Of a stretch of 64,000 nucleotides of DNA, positions 1 to 7,026 are shown in pieces; the stretch's first letter is position 1, and every line of letters begins with the position of its first letter. The notes below the pieces were generated by a model. The model saw nothing but the letters and a program-made list of their open reading frames with translations, did not search any database and was not told the DNA's origin. This DNA comes from Bryobacteraceae bacterium (GTDB taxonomy: Bacteria; Acidobacteriota; Terriglobia; Bryobacterales; Bryobacteraceae). The stretch is from assembly GCA_019752335.1 (NCBI GenBank), contig JAIEMJ010000006.1:172616-236615 (forward strand), in the 5' to 3' direction. Both the position numbers and the translations under genes were made by a program.

Positions 1-478
1 CCATCTGCGTGGCGACCTTGTATTTATTGGCGGCGTCCATCATCTGGCGCGCTTCCCAGACGGTGCGGGTGAGCGGCTTCTGACAATAGACATGCTTCCC
101 GCGCTCCATGGCCGCGATGGCCGCCGTGGCGTGCATGTGGTCCGGCGTGGTAACGATAACGGCGTCGATATTCTTCGCCTGTTCGTCGAGCATCTTCCGG
201 TAGTCCTTGTACTTCGGCGCTTTGTCGTACTCCTTGAACTTCGCCGCGGCGCGCTTCTCATCGACGTCGCAAAGGGCGACGATGTTCTCCGAGGAGCAGC
301 CTTGGATGTCGCTGGCGGCTTTGCCGCCGGCGCCGATGGAGGCGATGTTCAGCTTCTCATTGGGGCTCTTGTAGCCCAGCATCTTGAGGGAAGGCGCGCT
401 GCCAAAGCCAGCGGCGGGTACGGCGCCCGCCAAAACGGAGCCGTAGAAGAAATAGCGACGATTGATCTGCGAAGACAA
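1..478 (-). CDS. Gfo/Idh/MocA-family oxidoreductase, N-terminal part (runs off the window)
   Basis: The visible 159 residues are the N-terminal NAD(P)-binding half of a Gfo/Idh/MocA dehydrogenase. A leader with NRRYFFYGSVLAG resembles a Tat signal, then comes the glycine-rich loop IGAGGKAASDIQG, an acidic strand end (ALCDVD) and the family motif EKP seen here as YCQKPLT, where the catalytic-type Lys-Pro pair is kept. The start is a TTG at 478 preceded by a strong GAGGAGGT ribosome site; no ATG fits the frame. Family members oxidise or reduce sugars and polyols, and Tat-exported versions are frequent in acidobacteria and planctomycetes; the substrate cannot be told. It lies 66 bases downstream of the MazF-like toxin and could be read through from it. 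The C-terminal substrate domain is outside the window. Confidence 0.85.
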   Translation of the reverse strand, partial: MSSQINRRYFFYGSVLAGAVPAAGFGSAPSLKMLGYKSPNEKLNIASIGAGGKAASDIQGCSSENIVALCDVDEKRAAAKFKEYDKAPKYKDYRKMLDEQAKNIDAVIVTTPDHMHATAAIAAMERGKHVYCQKPLTRTVWEARQMMDAANKYKVATQM

Positions 479-544
479 GGGGCAGATACCTCCTCTGCCA
501 TGCTACACCCTCGTAGGCCATTGCTGGGAGGGTTCGATGTGCGT

Positions 545-877
545 TCAGCCCAGCATGCGGATGATCAGCGTGCGCAGGCGCTCCAGCAACGCAGCATCGA
601 GTGAGCCGCCCACCAAGGCCACCAGCCGCCGCCGGTCGACGTAGCGTAAGTGTTCCGGCATCAGAAAACTGTCGACCGCCAGGCCGCCACTGCCCGCTGG
701 AACCTTGATGTGTTGAGGCAAACCCTTGGCTCGCGACGTCAGCGGAACGATCCCGACCACCGGAGCTTGGATCTCGTTCCACCAATCCCCCGACACCACC
801 ACCACCGGCCGCCGCCCCGCTTGCTCGTGACCTACCACCGGATCGAGCTGTGCCCACCAAAGCTCTCCATAGCGCAT
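545..877 (-). CDS. mazF: MazF/PemK-type endoribonuclease toxin
   Basis: A 110-residue protein of the MazF/PemK fold, which cleaves mRNA at short sequences and is held inactive by a partner antitoxin. The diagnostic parts are the N-terminal GELWWAQLDPVVGHEQ, the basic RRPVVVVS strand and the PLTS strand (the R and T/S of the active site), and the hydrophobic C-terminus. An in-frame start 18 codons upstream is possible, but the ATG at 877 matches the normal family N-terminus and lies just 5 bases after the antitoxin stop, as expected for a coupled pair. The family assignment is firm; the cleavage site is unknown. The symbol is used in the broad family sense. Confidence 0.85.
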   Translation of the reverse strand: MRYGELWWAQLDPVVGHEQAGRRPVVVVSGDWWNEIQAPVVGIVPLTSRAKGLPQHIKVPAGSGGLAVDSFLMPEHLRYVDRRRLVALVGGSLDAALLERLRTLIIRMLG

Positions 878-882
878 TGCCT

Positions 883-1146
883 CTACCAGCTCTCGCCCTT
901 TGGCAAATTCTCTCCCGAAAGCCCGTCCCAAACCGCCACTTCATCCATGTAGTCTTTCCACGCACCTTCGTCCCGACGTAACTTGGCGTACGCTTCGCGC
1001 ACTTCGGCGGCGAAGGTCTGCGCTTCTAGTACCTGTAGCGCCTCTTCCACCACGCCGCTCTTGGATCGCCCCAAACGCTGCGTGAGGCGTTGGAGTACCA
1101 CACTGGCGTTAGGAGAAATGCGTACGTTTGATGTAACTTCAGCCAT
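883..1146 (-). CDS. Ribbon-helix-helix antitoxin partner of the MazF-like toxin
   Basis: An 87-residue acidic protein directly upstream of the MazF-like gene. The N-terminal stretch NVRISPNASVVLQRLTQRLG followed by SKSGVVEEALQVL has the strand-helix-helix pattern of RHH (CopG/MazE-like) DNA-binding antitoxins, and the charged C-terminal half (residues about 50-87) would wrap the toxin. Such proteins repress their own promoter together with the toxin. The ATG at 1146 is chosen because homologous RHH proteins start just before the first strand; a TTG 11 codons upstream is also open. Only 5 bases separate its stop from the toxin start. Confidence 0.75.
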   Translation of the reverse strand: MAEVTSNVRISPNASVVLQRLTQRLGRSKSGVVEEALQVLEAQTFAAEVREAYAKLRRDEGAWKDYMDEVAVWDGLSGENLPKGESW

Positions 1147-1191
1147 ACCCAATTTTGTCACATTTTTCGCCACAATCAACGACGCGGAGTC

Positions 1192-1333
1192 TCAAATGGC
1201 CAACCGGGCCAGGATTTTCGGCCACTGCTGCCGGAACGCGATCAACGAGACGCCGATGTAGAAGATGGCGCTGAGCACGAGGCCGGCTCATTTTGGCCCA
1301 GGCCGGTGTCCAAGGGCTTGGGGAGGGGAAGTT
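1192..1333 (-). pseudogene. Decayed copy of the 3' end of the Nramp transporter gene
   Basis: Read on the minus strand, this segment encodes LPLPKPLDTGLGQ and then, after a frameshift, AGLVLSAIFYIGVSLIAF and QQWPKI, followed by a TGA at 1194-1192. This is the last helix and tail of the Nramp protein encoded at 2022-3476, where the same residues appear with few changes. At DNA level, 1211-1305 matches 2041-2135 in the same orientation with about one difference in eight. No upstream part of the transporter is present, so it cannot be functional. It lies between the two toxin-antitoxin modules. Confidence 0.85.
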
Positions 1334-1424
1334 GCGGGGGCGGGCAAGCCTTCGGGATAAAGGAGAGCCATCGGATTGCGATGGTCGCATTTTTTACAGC
1401 CACACTTAGCAAACGAATCGAAAA

Positions 1425-1709
1425 TCAAACCACTCGCGGCCTGGATCGCGCGCGCTGGGCGATATAGTGTTGATCAAGCGCCTGTCGCACCAGCGTCTTG
1501 ATCACGGCTTGGCGGCTGATGTTGAGCGCCAACGCGGCCTGGTCCAGTTCCCGGACCATACCCGCGGTGAGGTCCACATTCACGCGTTGAATAGGCCGCA
1601 CCATGCGACCCTCACCCTTGAAAAAGCCTGAAATATCCTTGCCTTGGTCCGCCATACGCGCAATGGTTTCCGCGGAAACCGGTTTGGCAGTGTTACGAGT
1701 TTTGTTCAT
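1425..1709 (-). CDS. CopG-type ribbon-helix-helix antitoxin (partner of BrnT-like toxin)
   Basis: A 94-residue protein with the RHH core RVNVDLTAGMVRELDQAA then NISRQAVIKTLVRQAL at residues about 43-78. CopG-type proteins with a GEGRMVRPIQRVNVD stretch are typical partners of BrnT toxins, and the reading frame of such a toxin lies immediately upstream and overlaps its start by 17 bases. The antitoxin frame is intact whereas the toxin has a nonsense codon. It should bind DNA as a dimer and regulate its own operon. The N-terminal 40 residues are less conserved and rich in polar residues. Confidence 0.8.
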   Translation of the reverse strand: MNKTRNTAKPVSAETIARMADQGKDISGFFKGEGRMVRPIQRVNVDLTAGMVRELDQAALALNISRQAVIKTLVRQALDQHYIAQRARSRPRVV

Positions 1710-1989
1710 AGAGCCGCACCTCTCCTTTGCTGGACTTCCAGAGCGTGACCAGATGCGTTACCTCGCCGGCCTGGTCTTTCCTGATCTCAAAAATGACCGA
1801 ATACAATCGCCCGCGCACCCATCCGATCGCCACAAACTGCTCTGGGCAATCGCTCCTCTGGTCAACCCAGTAGGGCTGCTCAAAGAGTTCTACCGCCTCT
1901 TAGAGGCCAATGCCACGGCGGGGATTCGCGCGGAGCAGCCGACTTTTGCGTGGGTCAAAAGTAAACCGCATTTCCCACTGGTATACCAT
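1693..1989 (-). pseudogene. brnT: BrnT-type toxin with an in-frame stop codon
   Basis: The minus-strand frame from the ATG at 1989 (or the ATG at 1971, giving MRFTFDPRK) encodes a BrnT-like RNase toxin of about 98 codons: FDPRKSRLLRANPRRGIG, then EEAVELFEQP-like residues, VAIGWVRGRLYSVIFEIR and the C-terminal EVRLYEQNS. Codon 30 is TAA at 1902-1900, exactly where the family has its GISFEEA-type turn, so the frame is otherwise continuous on both sides. No start codon follows the stop that would restore a toxin. BrnT is a RelE-fold ribonuclease. A sequencing error is the alternative to true inactivation. Confidence 0.75.
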
Positions 1990-2021
1990 ATCAATCTTTC
2001 ACTCCCGCGAATCAAAGGTGT

Positions 2022-3476
2022 CTACCCACCCAACCACGCCTGGATCTTCGGCCACTGCTGACCGAACGCAATCAGCGACACGCCGATGTAGAAGATGGCG
2101 CAGAGCACGAGGCCCGCGCATTGGCCCAGGCCGGGGCGGAGGGGCTTCGGAAGGAGCACCAACAAGGCGTAAAGCGTATGCAGGGACGAGAAGCCGAGGG
2201 CGAAGTTCATCATGACGCCGCTGGCGATGGCGAGGACAAGGGGGTCCGGCGTGATGCGCAGGGCGATGAGTCCCCAGACGCCGTAGGCGGCGAGGATCGT
2301 GTAGTAGACGTACTTCACTTCGTGGCCCTCGCGCCGGTGGAGGGCTTTGGAGCCGACCCACAAGACGTCCGTCCAGCGGCGGCAGATCGCGTCGAGTTGG
2401 CTCACCTGGGTGGGGGCCATGATGAGAAAGCCGCAGAGCAGGGTGAGGTACCAAAAGACGGCGCCGTGCCGCGCGGCGATGCCCTGCGCCGTGATGGCGG
2501 CGACGGCGTTGCCGTCCACATTCTGAACGCCGCGGATGAATTCGAGCGAGAACATCGCTGGCAGGGCGACGCCCAGGATGCACCCCGGCGCCCAGAGCAG
2601 CAGTTGGTCACGCCGGACATGGCGCAGCCAGCCTCGCCAGCGCTCCATGGTTTCGGGCGTGAGTTCGAAGACCTTGCCGGTGTGCGAGAGCCGGATGGAT
2701 CGTCCGCCGATAGCGCTGGGAATGGCGCCGGTGGTGGCGCCCATACCCCAGCCTTTGTCGCGCGCGTAGTTGGAGAAGCCCATGTTGGTGAGTCCGCCGG
2801 CGCCGGCGATGGCGGCGAAGGCGGCAAGGGTGGCCCAGTTGAAGTTGCCGGCGGGCAGGGTGCCGAATTGGACGAGCCCCACGCCGATCTCTTTCCAGGT
2901 GGTGGCGCTGACAAAGAAGACCGTGACGAAGGTGAGGTAGCCCAGGATCAGCGCGAGCTTGGTCACCATGACGCGCTCCAGCGTGTTGTAGATCTTGCCC
3001 CCGAAGATGAGCGGCACAAAGGCCGTCAGGAAGACGCCGTAGCTGATGGCGCGGACGAGTGAGTTGTCGGCGGCGCCGGGCAGGCGTCCGAGGATGACGG
3101 AGGCCAGTGGTACGGCGGCGTTCGAAGAAAGATACGGCCAGACGCTGCCGAATTCGAACATGAGGTAGAAGAGTCCCCAGAAGATGGGTCCGGGCCAGGT
3201 GCGGAAGAAGCCGATCATGACGGGCTCGCCGGTGTAGAGCGTGTAGCGCATGACGCTGAGGTTGTAGAAGATCTGCAGCAGGATGGAGACGGTGGCGAGC
3301 CACATCACTTGGCCACCATATTGCGCGGTGACCAGCGGGCCAAAGAGCCACTCGCCGCCGCCGATGTTGGCGCCGACCATGAGGAGTCCGGGGCCGATCA
3401 GCGCGGTCCAGGGCCGGCGGTGGAGGTTGGGAGAGGCGGGGAGTTCGTCCCGGTCCCAGGTCGGGAATTGCGGCAT
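2022..3476 (-). CDS. Nramp-family divalent metal ion transporter
   Basis: A 484-residue polytopic membrane protein with about eleven hydrophobic segments. The first helix carries GPGLLMVGANIGGGEWLFGP, the position of the DPGN metal-binding motif in classical Nramp proteins, here NIGGG. The helix with GGLTNMGFSNYARDKGWGMG and the later APTQVSQLDAICRRW are typical of the divergent Nramp branch common in acidobacteria and planctomycetes. Classical members import Mn or Fe with protons; because the DPGN Asp and Asn are replaced, the substrate of this branch is uncertain. A soluble loop of about 50 residues sits in the middle (GRSIRLSHTGKVFELTPETM). The divergent upstream region holds a Fur-box-like sequence. 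Its 3' end is duplicated at 1192-1333. Confidence 0.85.
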   Translation of the reverse strand: MPQFPTWDRDELPASPNLHRRPWTALIGPGLLMVGANIGGGEWLFGPLVTAQYGGQVMWLATVSILLQIFYNLSVMRYTLYTGEPVMIGFFRTWPGPIFWGLFYLMFEFGSVWPYLSSNAAVPLASVILGRLPGAADNSLVRAISYGVFLTAFVPLIFGGKIYNTLERVMVTKLALILGYLTFVTVFFVSATTWKEIGVGLVQFGTLPAGNFNWATLAAFAAIAGAGGLTNMGFSNYARDKGWGMGATTGAIPSAIGGRSIRLSHTGKVFELTPETMERWRGWLRHVRRDQLLLWAPGCILGVALPAMFSLEFIRGVQNVDGNAVAAITAQGIAARHGAVFWYLTLLCGFLIMAPTQVSQLDAICRRWTDVLWVGSKALHRREGHEVKYVYYTILAAYGVWGLIALRITPDPLVLAIASGVMMNFALGFSSLHTLYALLVLLPKPLRPGLGQCAGLVLCAIFYIGVSLIAFGQQWPKIQAWLGG

Positions 3477-3496
3477 GGCTGGACGATCATATCATG

Positions 3497-3640
3497 TTTG
3501 CTTGTCCGACGAGAAAATAACGGCAATGGAATCTAGCGCTTAGCCGGAAAGTGACTCGCCGGACCCTCGATTGGCGTAGACTTGGCGCGAAACGGGCCGC
3601 CAAGCTATTGATAATCATGACTCTTTCGATTTGGCCAGTG
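3497..3640. repeat. Intergenic repeat element, copy 1
   Basis: This stretch between divergent genes matches 5918-6065 in the same orientation: TGTCCGACGAGAAAATAA, CGCTTAGCCGGAAAGTG, CGATTGGCG, a TTGGC-rich stretch and a final GGCCAGTG occur in the same order and spacing with scattered substitutions. It does not code for a recognisable protein and has no long perfect inverted repeat. Both copies lie between divergently transcribed genes. Confidence 0.75.
3604..3622. promoter_or_regulatory. Possible Fur-type operator
   Basis: The 19 bases centred on TTGATAATCAT match the classical Fur box at about 14 of 19 positions, including the central TGATAATCAT run. It lies 128 bases upstream of the Nramp start and 100 bases upstream of the secreted protein gene. 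The corresponding place in repeat copy 2 reads ATTGAAAATCAAT, also an inverted repeat. The Fur assignment rests on similarity alone. Confidence 0.3.
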
Positions 3641-3721
3641 TCGAAAGCGGTCTGGGGAAGGAAAACATCAACCCGGTACACGCCCAAAGCGGCCTACACT
3701 AAACAGGGAGAGGAATCAGAA

Positions 3722-4633
3722 ATGTCGAATTCTTGCCAGGGTTTTGTTTGCCTCGTTCTTTTGCTTGCGACGGTGCTGTCCGGCCAAACTACCGGACTTA
3801 ACGAAACCGTCGAAACGGTTGATTGCTTGAATGGCGCCACTGGCGAACTCCTGATGAGCGAGTTTCTGACGGGCGTGTCCGCGACGGCCACTTTCGTGAA
3901 AGTCTCCGACTGCAGTTCGAAGCTGACCTTCACCACGATCCGTCCAGGACTATGCACGGCCAGGCCACGCACCAACGTGGCCGCCGAGGTGGTGGGCACT
4001 CCCTCGCCCAAGACTCCCATCGTCAGTTTTCTTGATGCCGGTCCGGCGATCATCGTACGTGGCCCCGGCCGGGAGGTGAGGATTCCGCGTGTCGTTAACG
4101 GTCCAGCTACCACCTATAGCCTGTCGGAACTGCGCCAGTTCACGTCCGGAGTCACCCCTTTGCCGGGAGCGGAGTTGGTCCGCTCTGGGCGGTTTACCGT
4201 TTCGGCCGAGGGTGGGCGCGATATCGCCGCATTTCAAGGCGAATGGGATTTCGTGCCGCTGCAGATGACCAGGCCCGTGAGCGGATCCCAGGCTAGCGTA
4301 CAGACTCCCCCGGCAATCGAATGGTCCGGTGGTGACTCCGTGCCCGGGCCGATGGATGTGCGGTTAGCGATTACGACGCGGGACGGGCGGCAGGCCTTCG
4401 ACATCATCTGCCGGCTCCCGGATGGGCGGGCCGGTTCGTTCACCGTTCCCACCGAGACCTGGTCTCAGATCCCAGCGGCTTTTCTTACCGGGTCCGTGGC
4501 CACCGTCTCGCTGCTGGCTTCGGCGCCGCTGGTCAATCTATCGGTTCCAGAGTTGGATAAAGGGCTGCGTGTCGGCATCGTTCAATCCACCGGCGCCGTC
4601 ATCGCTCTCAGTCCGCCACCGACGTTTCCTTAG
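3722..4633 (+). CDS. Secreted protein of unknown function with a C-terminal domain shared with the 35939-37678 protein
   Basis: A 303-residue protein with a clear signal peptide (GFVCLVLLLATVLSGQ). The ATG at 3722 is chosen because it follows GGGAGAGGAATCAGAA and begins the signal peptide; the frame is open further upstream but that part is not leader-like. The rest is predicted as beta-rich. From about residue 95 on it resembles the end of the 579-residue protein at 35939: LDAG and NGP motifs, LPG, a GRFTVSAEGGRDI/GTFTIAGTGGADI strand, W(S/T)GG, a cysteine, and G-AGSF-VP then Q(I/L)PA. I do not recognise a named family. Its last codon overlaps the stop of the convergent peptidase gene. Confidence 0.7.
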   Translation: MSNSCQGFVCLVLLLATVLSGQTTGLNETVETVDCLNGATGELLMSEFLTGVSATATFVKVSDCSSKLTFTTIRPGLCTARPRTNVAAEVVGTPSPKTPIVSFLDAGPAIIVRGPGREVRIPRVVNGPATTYSLSELRQFTSGVTPLPGAELVRSGRFTVSAEGGRDIAAFQGEWDFVPLQMTRPVSGSQASVQTPPAIEWSGGDSVPGPMDVRLAITTRDGRQAFDIICRLPDGRAGSFTVPTETWSQIPAAFLTGSVATVSLLASAPLVNLSVPELDKGLRVGIVQSTGAVIALSPPPTFP

Positions 4634-5898
4634 CGGGCAATGTGCGACGTCAACGCGACCGCGAGCGCCAGCATCGACTGGATGCCCGGGATGATCGTGC
4701 TCGCATCCGCGTTCTCTTCCAGGCGATGGGCCATGCGGGTGATGGCCGCGCCGATCGAGACGGCGGGAATGCCCATGCTCACCGCGATGTTGGCGTCGGT
4801 GGAGCCGGCGTCGGCCGCCGTTAACGCAGGCGTGCCGGCGGGGCGAAAGTGATTCGCTGTGGCTAGCGCCGTTTGCACCAGCGGATGATTCAGCCGCTCG
4901 GACTGGGGCTTGGCCCGCGAATAGTCAATCGCCATGCGGCGTTCGACACGAAACCCCGTGCGCTCCTGCTCGCTGATGCGCTTGGCGGTGGCGACCACGG
5001 CCGTTTCCAGACGATCCTGCAGGGCGCTGTCGAGCGAGCGCAGATCCACCGTGAACCAGGCTTCGCGCGGCACGGCATTGACGACGCTGCCGCCGCCCAG
5101 CATGCCGACGTTGATCACGGGGAGTTTGAAGTCGCCCAGGCCGGGCCCGGGGGCCGGCATCGGAATCTCGTAGAGTGCGGTGATCGCTTTGGCGACGGCC
5201 TTCGCCGGGCTCGGCGCGCCGCGGCTTTCGAGGGTATGCGCTCCGGGCGCCGTATAGAAGAACTTGAATTGGTTGATGCGGAGCGCGCCGTACCAGACCT
5301 CTCGCGCTGAGCCGTCCACGGCGATGAACATGTCCGGCTGGTAGCCGCTTTTCTCGAGCCAATGCTTCGCGCCCAGCAGTCCGAGTTCTTCCTGCACGGA
5401 GGCCAGGAAGATGAGGTCGCCGCGCGTAGAGATATTGGCGCGGTTGAGAGCGCGGAACATCTCGAGCGTCGCGATCAGGTTGCCGGTGTCGTCGCCGACG
5501 CCCGGCGCGCGCAACACGTCGCCTTCGCGCTTCACCTTCACGTCGGTACCCTCGGGGAAGACGGTGTCCATGTGGGCGGCGAAGACGACGGTGGGTCCGC
5601 CGCCGGTGCCTTTGCGGACGCCGCTGACGTTCGAGAGCTCGTCGGTGCGGATGTCGGCCAAGCCGAGCTTTTCCATCTCGGCACGCATGTACTTCGCCCG
5701 CGCCTGCTCCTTCGTGGAAGGCGCCGGAATCTCCACCACGCGAATCCACTCGTCGATGATGGCGGGCGCACGTTCTTCAATCGAGGCGAGCGCTTTCTTC
5801 ATTTCGGGCTTCGCCAAAAGCGCCGGAGAGAACCAGTTGTTTTGGGCCGCCAACCCCGAAGTAAGACCGCAGACGAGCACGAGCCGGAGGGGAAACAT
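4630..5898 (-). CDS. Secreted M20-family metallopeptidase
   Basis: A 422-residue protein with a signal peptide (MFPLRLVLVCGLTSGLAAQ) and the zinc-binding plan of M20 peptidases: VVFAAHMDTVFPEG (first His/Asp), GVGDDTGNLIA (bridging Asp), and EELGLLGA (Glu-Glu, base and ligand), plus the dimerisation domain in the middle and a C-terminal histidine region (ITRMAHRLEENADA). It probably hydrolyses small peptides or acylated amino acids in the periplasm. The ATG at 5898 is preferred over a GTG six codons upstream because it starts the signal peptide. Repeat copy 2 lies just upstream and may hold its promoter. Confidence 0.85.
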   Translation of the reverse strand: MFPLRLVLVCGLTSGLAAQNNWFSPALLAKPEMKKALASIEERAPAIIDEWIRVVEIPAPSTKEQARAKYMRAEMEKLGLADIRTDELSNVSGVRKGTGGGPTVVFAAHMDTVFPEGTDVKVKREGDVLRAPGVGDDTGNLIATLEMFRALNRANISTRGDLIFLASVQEELGLLGAKHWLEKSGYQPDMFIAVDGSAREVWYGALRINQFKFFYTAPGAHTLESRGAPSPAKAVAKAITALYEIPMPAPGPGLGDFKLPVINVGMLGGGSVVNAVPREAWFTVDLRSLDSALQDRLETAVVATAKRISEQERTGFRVERRMAIDYSRAKPQSERLNHPLVQTALATANHFRPAGTPALTAADAGSTDANIAVSMGIPAVSIGAAITRMAHRLEENADASTIIPGIQSMLALAVALTSHIAR

Positions 5899-5917
5899 AT
5901 CCGTCGATCCTAACACA

Positions 5918-6065
5918 TTTGCGTGTCCGACGAGAAAATAAAAGCATTAGAATCTTACGCTTAGCCGGAAAGTGGCGAATCAAACCATCGATTGGCGCAG
6001 GTTTGGCCCAAAACGGCCCCGTAAGTGATTGAAAATCAATAGATGTCTCAGCACCCCGGCCAGTG
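5918..6065. repeat. Intergenic repeat element, copy 2
   Basis: This is the second copy of the element at 3497-3640, in the same orientation and again between two divergent genes (M20 peptidase and TIM-barrel isomerase). The most conserved blocks are TGTCCGACGAGAAAATAA and CGCTTAGCCGGAAAGTG. It also contains GTAAGTGATTGAAAAT; a related CTAAGTGCTTGAAAAT occurs at 17181-17196, just before the S8 protease gene. Confidence 0.75.
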
Positions 6066-6113
6066 TTCCAACTGGCTCGGCTTACGATGCCGTAAAGCGA
6101 TACAATCGCGAGC

Positions 6114-7010
6114 ATGGAACGCCGTCACTTTCTTCACGCCGCGCTGGCCGCCCCGTTGTTCGCCCTCGACCCGAAGTCCCTCAAGCTGGGCATCTCCATC
6201 GACGAAATCGCCGACGACCCGCAGGTGGTGGTGCGCTTCATGAAGGAGTTCGGCTTGCGCTACGCCGAGATCCGCAACGTCTGGGGCAAGTACAACACGT
6301 CGTTGCCGCTCGAAAAGCTCAGCGAATTGCGCCAGATCTTTGACGAGCACGGCATTCAGACTTCGGTGCTGGCGACGGGCTTCTTCAAGATCGCGCTGCC
6401 ACCGGAGACGCCCGCCGGCCAGGCCATTTTGGACCAGCAATGGAAGCTGCTGGACGGCGCCATGGACCGGGCGAAGATCATGGGCACCAAACGGATTCGC
6501 ACGTTCGCCTTCACCTACGACAACGACGCGAAGCCGGACCCGGCCGTCTATCCGCGCATCTATGAGCTCGTGAAAGAGTCCGCGCGGCGGGCCAAGGCGC
6601 GCGGCTTTCAACTGGCTCTGGAGAACGTGAATCACAGCTACGTGTGGTCCAGCACGGAGGCGGCGGCGTTGCTGAAGGCCGTCCCCGACGATGCCCTGGG
6701 CCTCACCTGGGATCCGAATAACGCCGGCCAAACCGGCGAGAAGGTCTTCCCCGAAGGCTATCGCCGCCTGGACCCGGCGCGCATCCACAACGTCCACCTG
6801 CGCGACTTCCGCACGAACTCGGCCGGAGTCGTCGAATGGTGCGCCGTGGGCGAAGGCGTGATGGACAACCTGGGGCAGATTCGCGCCTTGCGCAAAGCCG
6901 GCTACGACCAGGCCTTTACGCTCGAAACACACTACAAGAGTCCGCAGGGCAAGGAGCATGCCAGCCGCACTTCGATGACGGGTCTGCTGAAGGTGGTCGA
7001 GCGCGTCTAG
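6114..7010 (+). CDS. Exported xylose-isomerase-like TIM-barrel protein (sugar phosphate isomerase/epimerase family)
   Basis: A 298-residue AP-endonuclease-2/xylose-isomerase-type TIM barrel. The N-terminus MERRHFLHAALAAPLFA is a short Tat-like leader. Family hallmarks are LALENVNHSYVWSS (metal-binding Glu), LTWDPNNAGQTGE (metal Asp/Asn), HLRDFRTN (His/Asp) and the final FTLETHYKSPQG with the last metal Glu. Such proteins isomerise or epimerise sugars and inositols; Tat-exported members are common in acidobacteria. The gene lies 16 bases upstream of a heparinase-like gene in the same direction, suggesting a shared role in carbohydrate turnover, which is inference. Confidence 0.8.
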   Translation: MERRHFLHAALAAPLFALDPKSLKLGISIDEIADDPQVVVRFMKEFGLRYAEIRNVWGKYNTSLPLEKLSELRQIFDEHGIQTSVLATGFFKIALPPETPAGQAILDQQWKLLDGAMDRAKIMGTKRIRTFAFTYDNDAKPDPAVYPRIYELVKESARRAKARGFQLALENVNHSYVWSSTEAAALLKAVPDDALGLTWDPNNAGQTGEKVFPEGYRRLDPARIHNVHLRDFRTNSAGVVEWCAVGEGVMDNLGQIRALRKAGYDQAFTLETHYKSPQGKEHASRTSMTGLLKVVERV

Positions 7011-7026
7011 CATGCTCTAATGAGAT

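Noticed and set aside
2121..3062. Open frame of 313 codons on the plus strand opposite the Nramp gene.
   Set aside because: Composition is that of an antisense shadow of a high-GC membrane protein gene; no recognisable domain.
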